Position numbers and translations under genes: made by a program
The notes under the pieces: model-generated
What the model saw: only the letters and a program-made list of their open reading frames with translations
What the model was told of the DNA's origin: nothing
The model's database searches: none
Assembly: GCA_003696465.1 (NCBI GenBank)
Contig: RFHG01000166.1
Location: 1 to 6,391 of the forward strand
DNA: 6,391 bases
Direction: 5' to 3'
From: Gammaproteobacteria bacterium
GTDB taxonomy: Bacteria; Pseudomonadota; Gammaproteobacteria; J044
Part shown: positions 1 to 6,179 of the stretch, piece by piece
How positions within the stretch are numbered: the first letter of the stretch is position 1
How the letters are laid out: each line of letters begins with the position of its first letter

Positions 1-186
1 GATGCCCCCTGGCCAACCACGGTCATCCTGGGCGGTGCCGACGGGCGAGTGAGTCCTGCCTGGCGTGCCCGGCTGTCCCGTACACCGGCAAAGCTGGTGA
101 TCATCGAGGACGCAGGGCATTTCTTCGATACCCAGTACGAGTTCGATCTGCTGGATGCGGTCATGGATCTGCTCGGAGGGGCATGA
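1..186 (+). CDS. Alpha/beta-hydrolase family protein, C-terminal end (5' truncated)
   Basis: Frame 1 is open from the window edge to a TGA at 184-186, giving 61 residues of a C-terminus. The piece looks like the end of an alpha/beta-hydrolase fold. A hydrophobic strand (TVILGGAD) leads into an Asp at residue 14 followed by V-S-P, the usual place for the acid of the catalytic triad. Residues 31-42 form another strand ending in D-A-G-H-F-F, where His40 would be the catalytic histidine. The last 15 residues read as the closing amphipathic helix. This resembles the dienelactone-hydrolase/COG2945-like small hydrolases, but the substrate cannot be told and the nucleophile elbow lies outside the window. 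The gene stops 13 nt before the preferred start of the cyclic-di-GMP gene, so the two may share a transcript. Family assignment is moderate because only the tail is visible. Confidence 0.7.
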   Translation, partial: DAPWPTTVILGGADGRVSPAWRARLSRTPAKLVIIEDAGHFFDTQYEFDLLDAVMDLLGGA

Positions 187-199
187 GATCCCGCTGCAA

Positions 200-2425
200 A
201 TGAAGCACTCAAAATGTCATCCTCACAGCCTCGCATTCTATTCGCTGGTCTTCCTCGGTCTGGTTGGTGGCGTCTTTCTGCTGGTCGCAGGGATCGGTCT
301 CTATTCGGCCCGTGACTTCGATAGCGAGCTGCAACAGACGGCCGACCGTCTGGCCCGGCGTGAACTCGGCGATGTGATCACCGGATACGCGCACTCCTGG
401 CGCAGGATGATGACCGAGTTCGTGAACTGGGACGAGGTCCGTCAGCAGATTGCCAATCCGGTCTATTACCCCTACTGGCGCGGGCATCGGCTGCGCGAAT
501 ATCCCTCCCTGCCGGAAGGGCTCGTGGGCGTGGAACTCTACAACGCCGAAGGGCGAATGCTGGCACGTCTTTCGGACAGCAGGCTCCCCTCTGTGCTGCC
601 GCAGGAGGTGCTCGACCCGCAGGGGCACCTGGCCTTTCACTCCGACAGGCGGGTATGGTTTGTCGAGCCCGTACTGAACGAGGGCGGCGAGGTGCTCGGG
701 TATGCAGCGATGAAGCTTGATCTGCTCGCCCTGTTGCGCGGCCATCACTTCCGTTATCTGATTGCCGACAGCCTGAAACTGCCCCCTGTATCCACGCCGG
801 TTCCGCTGGCCAAGCTGCCTGAGCTGTTCCGCTTCAGGATGCCCCCCTCGCCCGAGTTGCACGTACTCAAGGAGAGCCTGAACCATACCCTGTTGCTGGT
901 GGTGCTGGCCGTTCTGGTGCTGGCCCTGGTGTTCTATCTGGCCGCCTTGCGTCTGCTGCGACGGCCTCTGGAACGGCTGTTGCAGGCAGTACGCGGCCTG
1001 CAGGACGACCCCGAGGTGGATGTCGTGCTCGACGAGCCCCTGCCGCTGGCAGAGCTGGACGAGATTCGTGCAGCACTCAATACCTACCAGTCCCGGCTGA
1101 GTCAGGTGCATCGTCACCTGGACCGCAAGAACCAGGAGCTGTGGGAGCTCGCCTATCACGACGGGCTCACCGGCGCCTACAATCGGCGTGCCTTCGATGA
1201 GCACTGGAACGCGCTGCTGGGCACTGTTCCCGGCAGTCGCATGTCGGTCTCGCTGGTCCTGTTCGACTGCAACCACTTCAAGGCCATCAATGACAGCTAC
1301 GGTCACCAGGTGGGCGACCTGGTCCTGCAGACCTTGGCCGGCATCATCCAGCAGACCCTGCGCAGCGGTGACAACCTGTACCGGGTGGGGGGCGACGAGT
1401 TTGCCCTGATCATGCTGGATGCCGATGTCTCGGCCGCCCGACGGCTGGCGGAGCGTGTTGTCGAATCCCTGCGCCGGTTCGACTTCACGCAGCTTGGCCT
1501 GGAAGAACCGGTGCGCATGAGCATTGGTATTGCCTCGGCAGTGGCCGAGGAGGCCGAGGGATTGCGCAATCTCTATTGGGAAGCCGATCTGGCCATGTAC
1601 CATGCCAAGCGGCCCGGCTACCACAATATCGCCGTCTACAGCGACGAAATGAAAAACGTGGCCGGCTCGGTCTTCTCCAGCCAGACCATTGCCACCGTGA
1701 CCGATGCCATCGCGACCGGCAGGCATCTGGTCATGTACTACCAGCCAATCGTATCCCTGGGCGATGACCAGGTGGTCTATTACGAGGCGCTGGTGCGCAT
1801 CCAGGGCGAGGAGGGCATCATCAGCCCGGCCGAAATCTTCCAGATTGTCGAGAGTCGGCGACTGGAGCGGGAGCTCGATCAGGCGGTATTCCGCCGCGTA
1901 CGGCAGGATCTGGAGGAGGGAGTGATCCCGGCGGGGAGCGGTGTTTCCATCAATGTCTCGGGGCCGAGCGTGATCGACCCGCAGCTGTTCGAGTGGCTGG
2001 AGCCGATGCTGCGCTTCGTGGACGACTACCACATCACCCTGGAAGTGACCGAGACCAGCCTCATCCGCCAGCTCTACGAGGCCAGCCGGAGCCTCGAGCG
2101 CCTGCGTGCCGCCGGGTTCAAGGTGGCGCTCGACGACTTCGGCAGCGGCTACTCCTCCCTGCGCTATCTGGCCTCGATGCCGGTGGATGTGGTCAAGTTC
2201 GACATCGCCCTGATCCGGGGGCTGGCCGAGCCCACACGCCAGGCACAGGTCATCGAGGGGCTGGTCAGCCTGATCCGCATGGCCGGTTATCCGATGGTGG
2301 CCGAGGGCATCGAGGACGAGGAGACGCTGGAGCGCGTGCGCCGGCTGGGCTTCGATTTCGGACAGGGGTATCACCTGGGTCGGCCCGCGCCTCTGAGCGT
2401 GCCGCAGGCCGCGACCAAACCCTGA
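200..2425 (+). CDS. Membrane sensor with GGDEF and EAL domains (cyclic-di-GMP synthase/phosphodiesterase)
   Basis: This is a 741-residue inner-membrane protein of cyclic-di-GMP signalling. One membrane helix (about 11-35) and a second (about 230-253) flank a periplasmic region resembling CHASE4 (Y-A near 63, N-W-D at 76-78). A HAMP-like stretch and coiled coil (about 254-318) lead to GGDEF. That domain (about 318-480) has DGLTGAYNRR at 321-330, Asp356, Asn364, Asp373, an intact GGDEF at 397-401, and an RxxD inhibitory site (Arg388, Asp391) five residues ahead. The EAL domain (about 510-735) has EALVR from Glu529, Asn585, Glu615, Glu618, Asp645-Asp646 in DDFGSGYS, Lys666, Glu702 and Gln722, matching the catalytic set known from RocR. 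Both activities therefore look possible; which dominates is unknown. An in-frame ATG at 155 would add 15 atypical residues and overlap the hydrolase gene, so ATG 200 is preferred. No close Shine-Dalgarno is present; a GGAGGGG at 175-181 is 18 nt away, so coupling to the upstream gene is possible. Confidence 0.93.
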   Translation: MKHSKCHPHSLAFYSLVFLGLVGGVFLLVAGIGLYSARDFDSELQQTADRLARRELGDVITGYAHSWRRMMTEFVNWDEVRQQIANPVYYPYWRGHRLREYPSLPEGLVGVELYNAEGRMLARLSDSRLPSVLPQEVLDPQGHLAFHSDRRVWFVEPVLNEGGEVLGYAAMKLDLLALLRGHHFRYLIADSLKLPPVSTPVPLAKLPELFRFRMPPSPELHVLKESLNHTLLLVVLAVLVLALVFYLAALRLLRRPLERLLQAVRGLQDDPEVDVVLDEPLPLAELDEIRAALNTYQSRLSQVHRHLDRKNQELWELAYHDGLTGAYNRRAFDEHWNALLGTVPGSRMSVSLVLFDCNHFKAINDSYGHQVGDLVLQTLAGIIQQTLRSGDNLYRVGGDEFALIMLDADVSAARRLAERVVESLRRFDFTQLGLEEPVRMSIGIASAVAEEAEGLRNLYWEADLAMYHAKRPGYHNIAVYSDEMKNVAGSVFSSQTIATVTDAIATGRHLVMYYQPIVSLGDDQVVYYEALVRIQGEEGIISPAEIFQIVESRRLERELDQAVFRRVRQDLEEGVIPAGSGVSINVSGPSVIDPQLFEWLEPMLRFVDDYHITLEVTETSLIRQLYEASRSLERLRAAGFKVALDDFGSGYSSLRYLASMPVDVVKFDIALIRGLAEPTRQAQVIEGLVSLIRMAGYPMVAEGIEDEETLERVRRLGFDFGQGYHLGRPAPLSVPQAATKP

Positions 2426-2439
2426 GGAAGTCGCGGCTT

Positions 2440-2468
2440 CTGCCATTCTCGCCTGTTCCGGGTATAAT
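2440..2468 (+). promoter_or_regulatory. Sigma70-type promoter for tRNA-Leu
   Basis: A perfect TATAAT -10 element lies at 2463-2468. A CTGCCA at 2440-2445 matches four of six positions of TTGACA, with an optimal 17-nt spacer. Transcription should start near 2475, about 30 nt before the mature tRNA. The bases just after the -10 (TGCGGG) are GC-rich, a discriminator type known from growth-rate- and ppGpp-sensitive stable-RNA promoters; that regulation is inferred. The -35 begins only 15 nt after the stop of the GGDEF-EAL gene, and no clear terminator separates them. Confidence 0.75.
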
Positions 2469-2505
2469 TGCGGGTTTGGTGCCGCCCCGTTGCGGTTGCA
2501 CCCGT

Positions 2506-2590
2506 GCGAAAGTGGCGGAACTGGTAGACGCGCAGGATTTAGGTTCCTGTGGGGCAACCCGTGAGAGTTCGAGTCTCTCCTTTCGCACCA
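2506..2590 (+). tRNA. tRNA-Leu, anticodon UAG
   Basis: The 85-nt gene folds as a class II tRNA. The acceptor stem pairs GCGAAAG (2506-2512) with CTTTCGC (2580-2586). The D stem is GCG/CGC (2515-2517 with 2529-2531). The anticodon stem CAGGA/TCCTG (2533-2537 with 2545-2549) carries loop TTTAGGT with anticodon TAG at 2540-2542. A long variable arm with a G-run/CAA/C-run hairpin covers about 2550-2562, and the T arm GAGAG/CTCTC (2563-2567 with 2575-2579) has loop TTCGAGT. Discriminator A2587 (the base used by leucyl-tRNA synthetase) and an encoded CCA at 2588-2590 complete it. The UAG anticodon reads CUN leucine codons, chiefly CUA/CUG. No terminator follows, so the transcript probably continues into tig and is released by RNase processing. 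Confidence 0.97.
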
Positions 2591-2636
2591 GTTTCATTCC
2601 CAAGACAAACGATTCCGGGCAAGAGGAAAATCCGAA

Positions 2637-3965
2637 ATGCAAGTATCCGTGGAACCCGTTAGCGGTCTGAAGAAGAAGATGACGATCCAGGTCCCTGCCG
2701 AGCGCATCGACCAGGAGGTGGACAAGCGCCTGCAGTCGATGAAGGGCCGGGTCCGCATCGACGGGTTCCGGCCCGGCAAGGTGCCGATGAAGGTCATCAA
2801 GCAGCGCTACGGTCGTGACGTCTTCAACGAGGTGGCCGGTGAGGTGATCCAGACGACCTTCTACGAGGCCGTGGCGAAGGAAGAGCTGCGTCCCGCCGGT
2901 GCGCCCAGCATCGAACCGCGCAGCCTGGAGCCAGGCCAGCCGCTGGAATACGAGGCCACCTTCGAGGTCTATCCCGAGTTCGAACCGGCCGCCCTCGAGG
3001 GTGTCGAGATCACCCGTCCCGTGGCCGAGGTGACCGATGCCGACGTGGACAAGATGCTGGAAAGCCTGCGCAAGCAGCGCATGGGCTGGCAGGAAGTCGA
3101 TCGCCCGGCGAAGGAGGGCGACCAGATCACCGTCGATTTCGAGGGCTTTGTCGATGGCGAACCGATCGAGGGCGGCAAGGCCGAGAACATGCCCATCCTG
3201 GTTGGTGGCGGGCGGTTGATCCCCAGCCTCGAGGAGCAGCTCGAAGGCCTCAAGCCCGGCGAGGAAAAGACCCTCGAAGTGACCTTCCCGGAGGACTACC
3301 ATGTCGAGGAGCTGGCCGGCAAGCAGGCCGAGTTCCGGGTCAAGGTGCACAAGGTCGAGGAGCCGGCCCTGCCCGAGCTGGATGACGCGTTTGCCCGTCA
3401 GTTCGGCATCGAGGAGGGGGGTATCGAGAAGCTGCGCGAGGAAGTCCGCGCCAACATGGAGCGCGAACTGCGCCAGACCATCCAGAAGGAACTCAAGACC
3501 CAGGTCATGGACGCCCTGCTGGAGCGCAATCCGGTCGAGGTTCCCGAGGCCCTTGTGGCCGAGGAGATCAAGGCCCTGCGCGAGCAGATGATGCAATCGC
3601 TCGGCCAGCAGATGGATGCCTCCGGCTTCCCGGACGAGTTCTTCCGCGACGAGGCCGAGCGCAGGGTCAAACTGGGCCTGATCCTGGGCGAGATCATTCG
3701 CCGCGAGGAAATGAAGCCCGAGCCCGAGCGCATCGATCAGGCCCTTCAGGACCTTGCGGCCAGCTATGAAGACCCGCAGCAGGTCATCGAGTACTACAGG
3801 TCGAATCCGCAGGCCATGGCCAGCCTCGAATCCCTGGTGCTGGAAGACCAGCTGGTCGACCGGGTGCTGGAGCAGGCCAGCGTGACCGAGGAGCAGAAGG
3901 ACTTCGACAGCATCATGAATCCGCCGAAGGAAGAACAGCAAAAGGGTGAGGAAAACAATGAGTAA
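2637..3965 (+). CDS. tig: Trigger factor, ribosome-associated chaperone and peptidyl-prolyl isomerase
   Basis: The 442-residue product binds near the ribosome exit tunnel and shields emerging cytosolic chains. Three domains are visible. The N-terminal ribosome-binding domain (about 1-115) has the signature loop GFRPGKVP at 43-50. The FKBP-type isomerase domain (about 150-245) includes GDQITVDFEGFVDG from 161 and the LVGGGRLIPSLEEQLEGL region. The charged helical C-terminal chaperone domain runs from about 245 to 430. E. coli trigger factor has 432 residues; here the end is a polar tail rich in Glu, Gln and Lys (431-442), and its codons also carry the clpP ribosome-binding site. The start ATG has AGAGGA at 2622-2627, nine nt upstream. 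The gene lies 46 nt after tRNA-Leu with no terminator or clear separate promoter between, and its last 8 nt overlap clpP. Identity is firm. Confidence 0.98.
   Translation: MQVSVEPVSGLKKKMTIQVPAERIDQEVDKRLQSMKGRVRIDGFRPGKVPMKVIKQRYGRDVFNEVAGEVIQTTFYEAVAKEELRPAGAPSIEPRSLEPGQPLEYEATFEVYPEFEPAALEGVEITRPVAEVTDADVDKMLESLRKQRMGWQEVDRPAKEGDQITVDFEGFVDGEPIEGGKAENMPILVGGGRLIPSLEEQLEGLKPGEEKTLEVTFPEDYHVEELAGKQAEFRVKVHKVEEPALPELDDAFARQFGIEEGGIEKLREEVRANMERELRQTIQKELKTQVMDALLERNPVEVPEALVAEEIKALREQMMQSLGQQMDASGFPDEFFRDEAERRVKLGLILGEIIRREEMKPEPERIDQALQDLAASYEDPQQVIEYYRSNPQAMASLESLVLEDQLVDRVLEQASVTEEQKDFDSIMNPPKEEQQKGEENNE
3948..3952 (+). promoter_or_regulatory. clpP ribosome-binding site inside the end of tig
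   Basis: GAGGA ends five nt before ATG 3958 and lies within the last tig codons. It picks ATG 3958 as the clpP start over the in-frame GTG at 3946, which sits just before the GAGGA itself and has no suitable site of its own. Ribosomes finishing tig would pass over it, favouring translational coupling. Confidence 0.75.
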
Positions 3966-4623
3966 TCCGCGCGAGAACATGCAGGGGGCGCTGGACAGCA
4001 CTGCCCTCAACCTGGTGCCGATGGTGGTCGAGCAGACTGCCCGCGGTGAACGTGCCTACGACATCTACTCGCGCCTGCTCAAGGAGCGCGTGATCTTCAT
4101 CGTCGGGCCCATCGAGGACCACATGGCCAATCTGGTGGTGGCCCAGCTGCTCTTTCTCGAGTCCGAGAACCCCGACAAGGACATCCACATCTATATCAAT
4201 TCCCCGGGCGGGGTGGTGACGGCCGGCATGGCCATCTACGACACCATGCAGTTCATCAAGCCCGATGTCAGCACCCTCTGCGTGGGGCAGGCGGCCAGCA
4301 TGGGCGCCCTGCTGCTGGCCGGTGGCGCGGCAGGCAAGCGCTACGCGCTGCCGCATTCGCGCGTGATGATCCACCAGCCGCTGGGCGGGTTCCAGGGACA
4401 GGCCACCGACATCGATATCCATGCACGCGAGATCCTCAAGCTGCGCGACCAGCTCAACCACATCCTGTCGAAGCATACCGGCCAGCCGATCGAGAAGATC
4501 GAGCAGGATACCGACCGGGACCGCTTCCTCGGGGCCGAGGAGGCGGCGGAGTATGGCCTGATCGACAAGGTGCTGGTCGACCGTGCAAGTGCCGCTATCC
4601 GGGAGCCGGCCGCCGACGAGTGA
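3958..4623 (+). CDS. clpP: ATP-dependent Clp protease, proteolytic subunit
   Basis: This is a 221-residue serine peptidase that forms the double-heptamer chamber receiving chains unfolded by ClpX or ClpA. The catalytic triad is intact and spaced as in E. coli: Ser114 in GQAASMGA, His139 in MIHQPLGG, and Asp188 in DRDRF. The oxyanion strand INSPGG lies at 80-85. By alignment with E. coli ClpP (cut before Ala-Leu-Val-Pro-Met), a propeptide of roughly 17 residues should be removed near Leu17/Asn18; this is inferred. E. coli ClpP has 207 residues, so a slightly longer N-terminus and C-terminus account for the difference. The start ATG overlaps the tig stop (ATGAGTAA, 3958-3965). No promoter of its own was seen in the tig 3' end, so clpP is probably expressed from tig transcripts. 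Identity is firm. Confidence 0.98.
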   Translation: MSNPRENMQGALDSTALNLVPMVVEQTARGERAYDIYSRLLKERVIFIVGPIEDHMANLVVAQLLFLESENPDKDIHIYINSPGGVVTAGMAIYDTMQFIKPDVSTLCVGQAASMGALLLAGGAAGKRYALPHSRVMIHQPLGGFQGQATDIDIHAREILKLRDQLNHILSKHTGQPIEKIEQDTDRDRFLGAEEAAEYGLIDKVLVDRASAAIREPAADE

Positions 4624-4658
4624 GCGGCGTTCCGGAACCGCAACGGTCGCAGAGCATC

Positions 4659-4664
4659 TATACT
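4659..4664 (+). promoter_or_regulatory. Possible -10 element of a clpX promoter
   Basis: TATACT matches the sigma70 -10 consensus at five of six positions and lies 95 nt before clpX. No good -35 is found at 15 to 19 nt spacing and there is no TG extension, so an activator would be needed or the match is chance. If used, the RNA would begin close to the GGGG/CCCC hairpin at 4672-4686. Confidence 0.25.
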
Positions 4665-4668
4665 GTGA

Positions 4669-4688
4669 GCAGGGGCATAAAACCCCGC
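4669..4688 (+). other. Small stem-loop in the clpP-clpX gap
   Basis: GGGG at 4672-4675 pairs with CCCC at 4683-4686 around a seven-base A-rich loop. A further GC/GC pair (4669-4670 with 4687-4688) can stack across one unpaired A. No T-run follows, so it is not a standard terminator. It may be a processing or stability structure of the clpPX message, or chance. Confidence 0.3.
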
Positions 4689-4702
4689 GTTCTGCCGGTT
4701 GC

Positions 4703-4724
4703 ATGCCTCGGGGAAAAGAGGCAT
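4703..4724 (+). terminator. Weak terminator-like or processing hairpin before clpX
   Basis: A perfect 7-bp stem ATGCCTC/GAGGCAT (4703-4709 with 4718-4724) encloses the loop GGGGAAAA. It is followed by TGTTAG, which has too few T residues for an efficient rho-independent terminator. It could cause partial termination or set an RNA end between clpP and clpX, lowering clpX relative to clpP. The stem is plain in the sequence; the role is inferred. Confidence 0.4.
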
Positions 4725-4758
4725 TGTTAGTGGTGTCTGCGACAGAGGTTCCCATTGA

Positions 4759-6042
4759 ATGAGTGACGACAAGCACAACGACCAGGACAGCGGCAAGCTG
4801 CTGTATTGTTCCTTCTGCGGCAAGAGCCAGCACGAGGTGCGCAAGCTGATCGCCGGCCCTTCGGTGTTCATCTGCGACGAGTGCGTCGAGCTGTGCAACG
4901 ACATCATCCGCGAGGAGATGCAGGAGCAGTCGGGCCTGGGCGCGACCAAGCTGCCCAAGCCGCACGAGATCAAGGAAATCCTTGACGAGTACGTCATCGG
5001 GCAGGAGGCGGCCAAGAAGGCCCTGTCCGTGGCCGTGTACAACCACTACAAGCGCCTGGAAAGCAACGTTGGCAAGGGCGATGTCGAGCTTTCCAAGAGC
5101 AACATCCTGCTGATCGGGCCGACCGGTTCCGGCAAGACCCTGCTGGCCGAGACCCTGGCCCGTCTGCTCGATGTACCCTTCACCATTGCCGACGCCACCA
5201 CCCTTACCGAGGCCGGTTATGTCGGCGAGGACGTGGAGAACATCATCCAGAAGCTGCTGCAGAAGTGCGACTACGATGTGGAAAAGGCCCAGATGGGCAT
5301 TGTCTACATCGACGAGATCGACAAGATCTCGCGCAAGGCGGACAACCCCTCCATCACCCGGGATGTCTCCGGCGAGGGCGTGCAGCAGGCCCTGCTCAAG
5401 CTGATCGAGGGCACCGTGGCCTCGGTGCCGCCGCAGGGCGGTCGCAAGCATCCCCAGCAGGAGTTCCTGCAGGTGGACACCAGCAACATCCTGTTCATTG
5501 TCGGTGGTGCCTTTGCCGGCCTCGACAAGGTGATCAAGGAGCGCAGCGAGAAGACCGGCATCGGCTTCTCGGCCGAGGTCAAGTCCAGTGAAGACCAGCG
5601 CAGCCTGGGCGAGCTGCTGGCCGATGTCGAGCCCGAGGATCTGATCCGTTACGGTCTGATCCCCGAGTTCGTTGGCCGGCTGCCGGTGGTTGCCACGCTG
5701 GAGGAGCTGGACGAGGATGCCCTGGTGCAGATCCTGACCCAGCCCAAGAACGCGCTGACCAAGCAGTATGCCAAGCTGTTCGAAATGGACGGGGTCGAGC
5801 TCGAGTTCCGCGAGGATGCCCTGCGTGCCATTGCCCGCAAGGCCATGGAGCGCAAGACCGGTGCCCGGGGTCTGCGCACCATTCTCGAGCATACGCTGCT
5901 CGACGTCATGTACGACCTGCCCTCGCAGGAGGGGGTGTCCAAGGTCGTCATCGATGAGGCCGTCATTCGGGGCGAGGCGGAACCCTACCTCATCTACGAA
6001 TCGGGCGGGGATGACTACTCGCAGCAGGCGGCTGCCGAATAA
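4759..6042 (+). CDS. clpX: ATP-dependent Clp protease, ATP-binding unfoldase subunit ClpX
   Basis: ClpX is a 427-residue AAA+ hexamer that recognises tagged or degron-bearing proteins, unfolds them and threads them into ClpP (E. coli ClpX has 424). The N-terminal zinc-binding adaptor domain has Cys17, Cys20, Cys39 and Cys42. The AAA+ module has Walker A GPTGSGKT at 120-127, the pore-1 loop GYVGED at 153-158, Walker B with IDE at 184-186, the RKH pore loop at 229-231, and the arginine finger Arg307 in FVGRLP. Sensor-2 Arg370 is in GARGLR. The ClpP-docking IGF tripeptide at 268-270 is present, confirming pairing with the ClpP encoded upstream. An in-frame TGA directly before the ATG (4756-4758) fixes the start as the first possible one. 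CAGAGG at 4743-4748 is the ribosome-binding site, ten nt upstream. The 135-nt gap after clpP contains hairpins and a possible weak promoter. Confidence 0.98.
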   Translation: MSDDKHNDQDSGKLLYCSFCGKSQHEVRKLIAGPSVFICDECVELCNDIIREEMQEQSGLGATKLPKPHEIKEILDEYVIGQEAAKKALSVAVYNHYKRLESNVGKGDVELSKSNILLIGPTGSGKTLLAETLARLLDVPFTIADATTLTEAGYVGEDVENIIQKLLQKCDYDVEKAQMGIVYIDEIDKISRKADNPSITRDVSGEGVQQALLKLIEGTVASVPPQGGRKHPQQEFLQVDTSNILFIVGGAFAGLDKVIKERSEKTGIGFSAEVKSSEDQRSLGELLADVEPEDLIRYGLIPEFVGRLPVVATLEELDEDALVQILTQPKNALTKQYAKLFEMDGVELEFREDALRAIARKAMERKTGARGLRTILEHTLLDVMYDLPSQEGVSKVVIDEAVIRGEAEPYLIYESGGDDYSQQAAAE

Positions 6043-6052
6043 GGGTTTGAAC

Positions 6053-6075
6053 AGGGGCGGCTTTGCCGCCCCTTT
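6053..6075 (+). terminator. Rho-independent terminator-like hairpin after clpX
   Basis: Eleven nt after the clpX stop, GGGGCGGC (6054-6061) pairs perfectly with GCCGCCCC (6065-6072) around a TTT loop, with an extra A-T pair at the base. Only three T residues follow before CGCTG, so termination may be incomplete. It separates the clpX transcript from the lon promoter just downstream. The stem is clear; efficiency is inferred. Confidence 0.75.
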
Positions 6076-6087
6076 CGCTGTATGGCG

Positions 6088-6116
6088 CTTGAAAAGGGCT
6101 GGCACAGCCCCCATCT
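6088..6116 (+). promoter_or_regulatory. Heat-shock (sigma32/RpoH) promoter of lon
   Basis: CTTGAAA at 6088-6094 and CCCCATCT at 6109-6116 match the known E. coli sigma32 consensus (CTTGAAA and CCCCATnT) at every defined base. The spacing of 14 nt between them falls in the usual range. Transcription would start near 6123 and give a lon leader of roughly 55-60 nt. Sigma32 control of lon is established in E. coli. The position after the clpX terminator and before lon supports the call. Confidence 0.85.
6096..6110. repeat. Inverted repeat in the spacer of the lon promoter
   Basis: GGGCTG (6096-6101) and CAGCCC (6105-6110) form a perfect dyad around GCA. It fills most of the space between the -35 and -10 and touches the first bases of the -10. 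It could be an operator, a hairpin in read-through RNA from clpX, or a by-product of the GC-rich promoter. The symmetry is seen directly; the function is unknown. Confidence 0.45.
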
Positions 6117-6143
6117 TGGGAGCAATCCCTCCATCCGCCCCGA

Positions 6144-6159
6144 TCCAGGGGTGTCTGGA
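6144..6159 (+). other. Small hairpin in the lon leader
   Basis: TCCAG (6144-6148) pairs with CTGGA (6155-6159) around a six-base loop, ending about 20 nt before the lon ATG and just upstream of its weak purine-rich ribosome-binding site. A second short hairpin, GGGA-GCAA-TCCC, lies at 6118-6129. Either could tune lon translation, but the stems are short and may be chance. Confidence 0.25.
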
Positions 6160-6179
6160 CATGCAAGAGAGAACACAAC

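Noticed and set aside
2427..2440. GAAG/CTTC inverted repeat after the GGDEF-EAL stop as a terminator
   Set aside because: The stem is only four pairs with a six-base loop and no T-run, and it overlaps the tRNA promoter -35.
209..2557. A 782-codon minus-strand ORF opposite the GGDEF-EAL gene
   Set aside because: It is codon-aligned with the sense gene, so its stops would need the rare sense codons TTA, CTA or TCA. The translation is low-complexity (His, Gln, Leu, Gly) with no recognisable domain, and it runs across the tRNA gene.
2570..2590. The tRNA-Leu 3' end as an integration (att) site
   Set aside because: tRNA 3' ends are common targets, but there is no integrase, no direct-repeat copy and no foreign cargo in the window. 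The essential tig operon follows directly.
1993..2670. A 225-codon plus-strand ORF running from the EAL region through the tRNA into tig
   Set aside because: It overlaps the EAL domain in another frame, reads through a clear tRNA gene and ends in tig. The composition is that of a frame-shifted shadow.
2265..4010. A 581-codon minus-strand ORF opposite tig
   Set aside because: Again the codon-aligned antisense frame of a GC-rich gene. It crosses the tRNA and the end of the neighbouring gene, and has no recognisable motif.
4624..4641. GCGG...CCGC with a central TTCCGGAA palindrome right after clpP as a terminator
   Set aside because: The inner palindrome cannot fold with a proper loop, the outer stem is four pairs, and no T-run follows.
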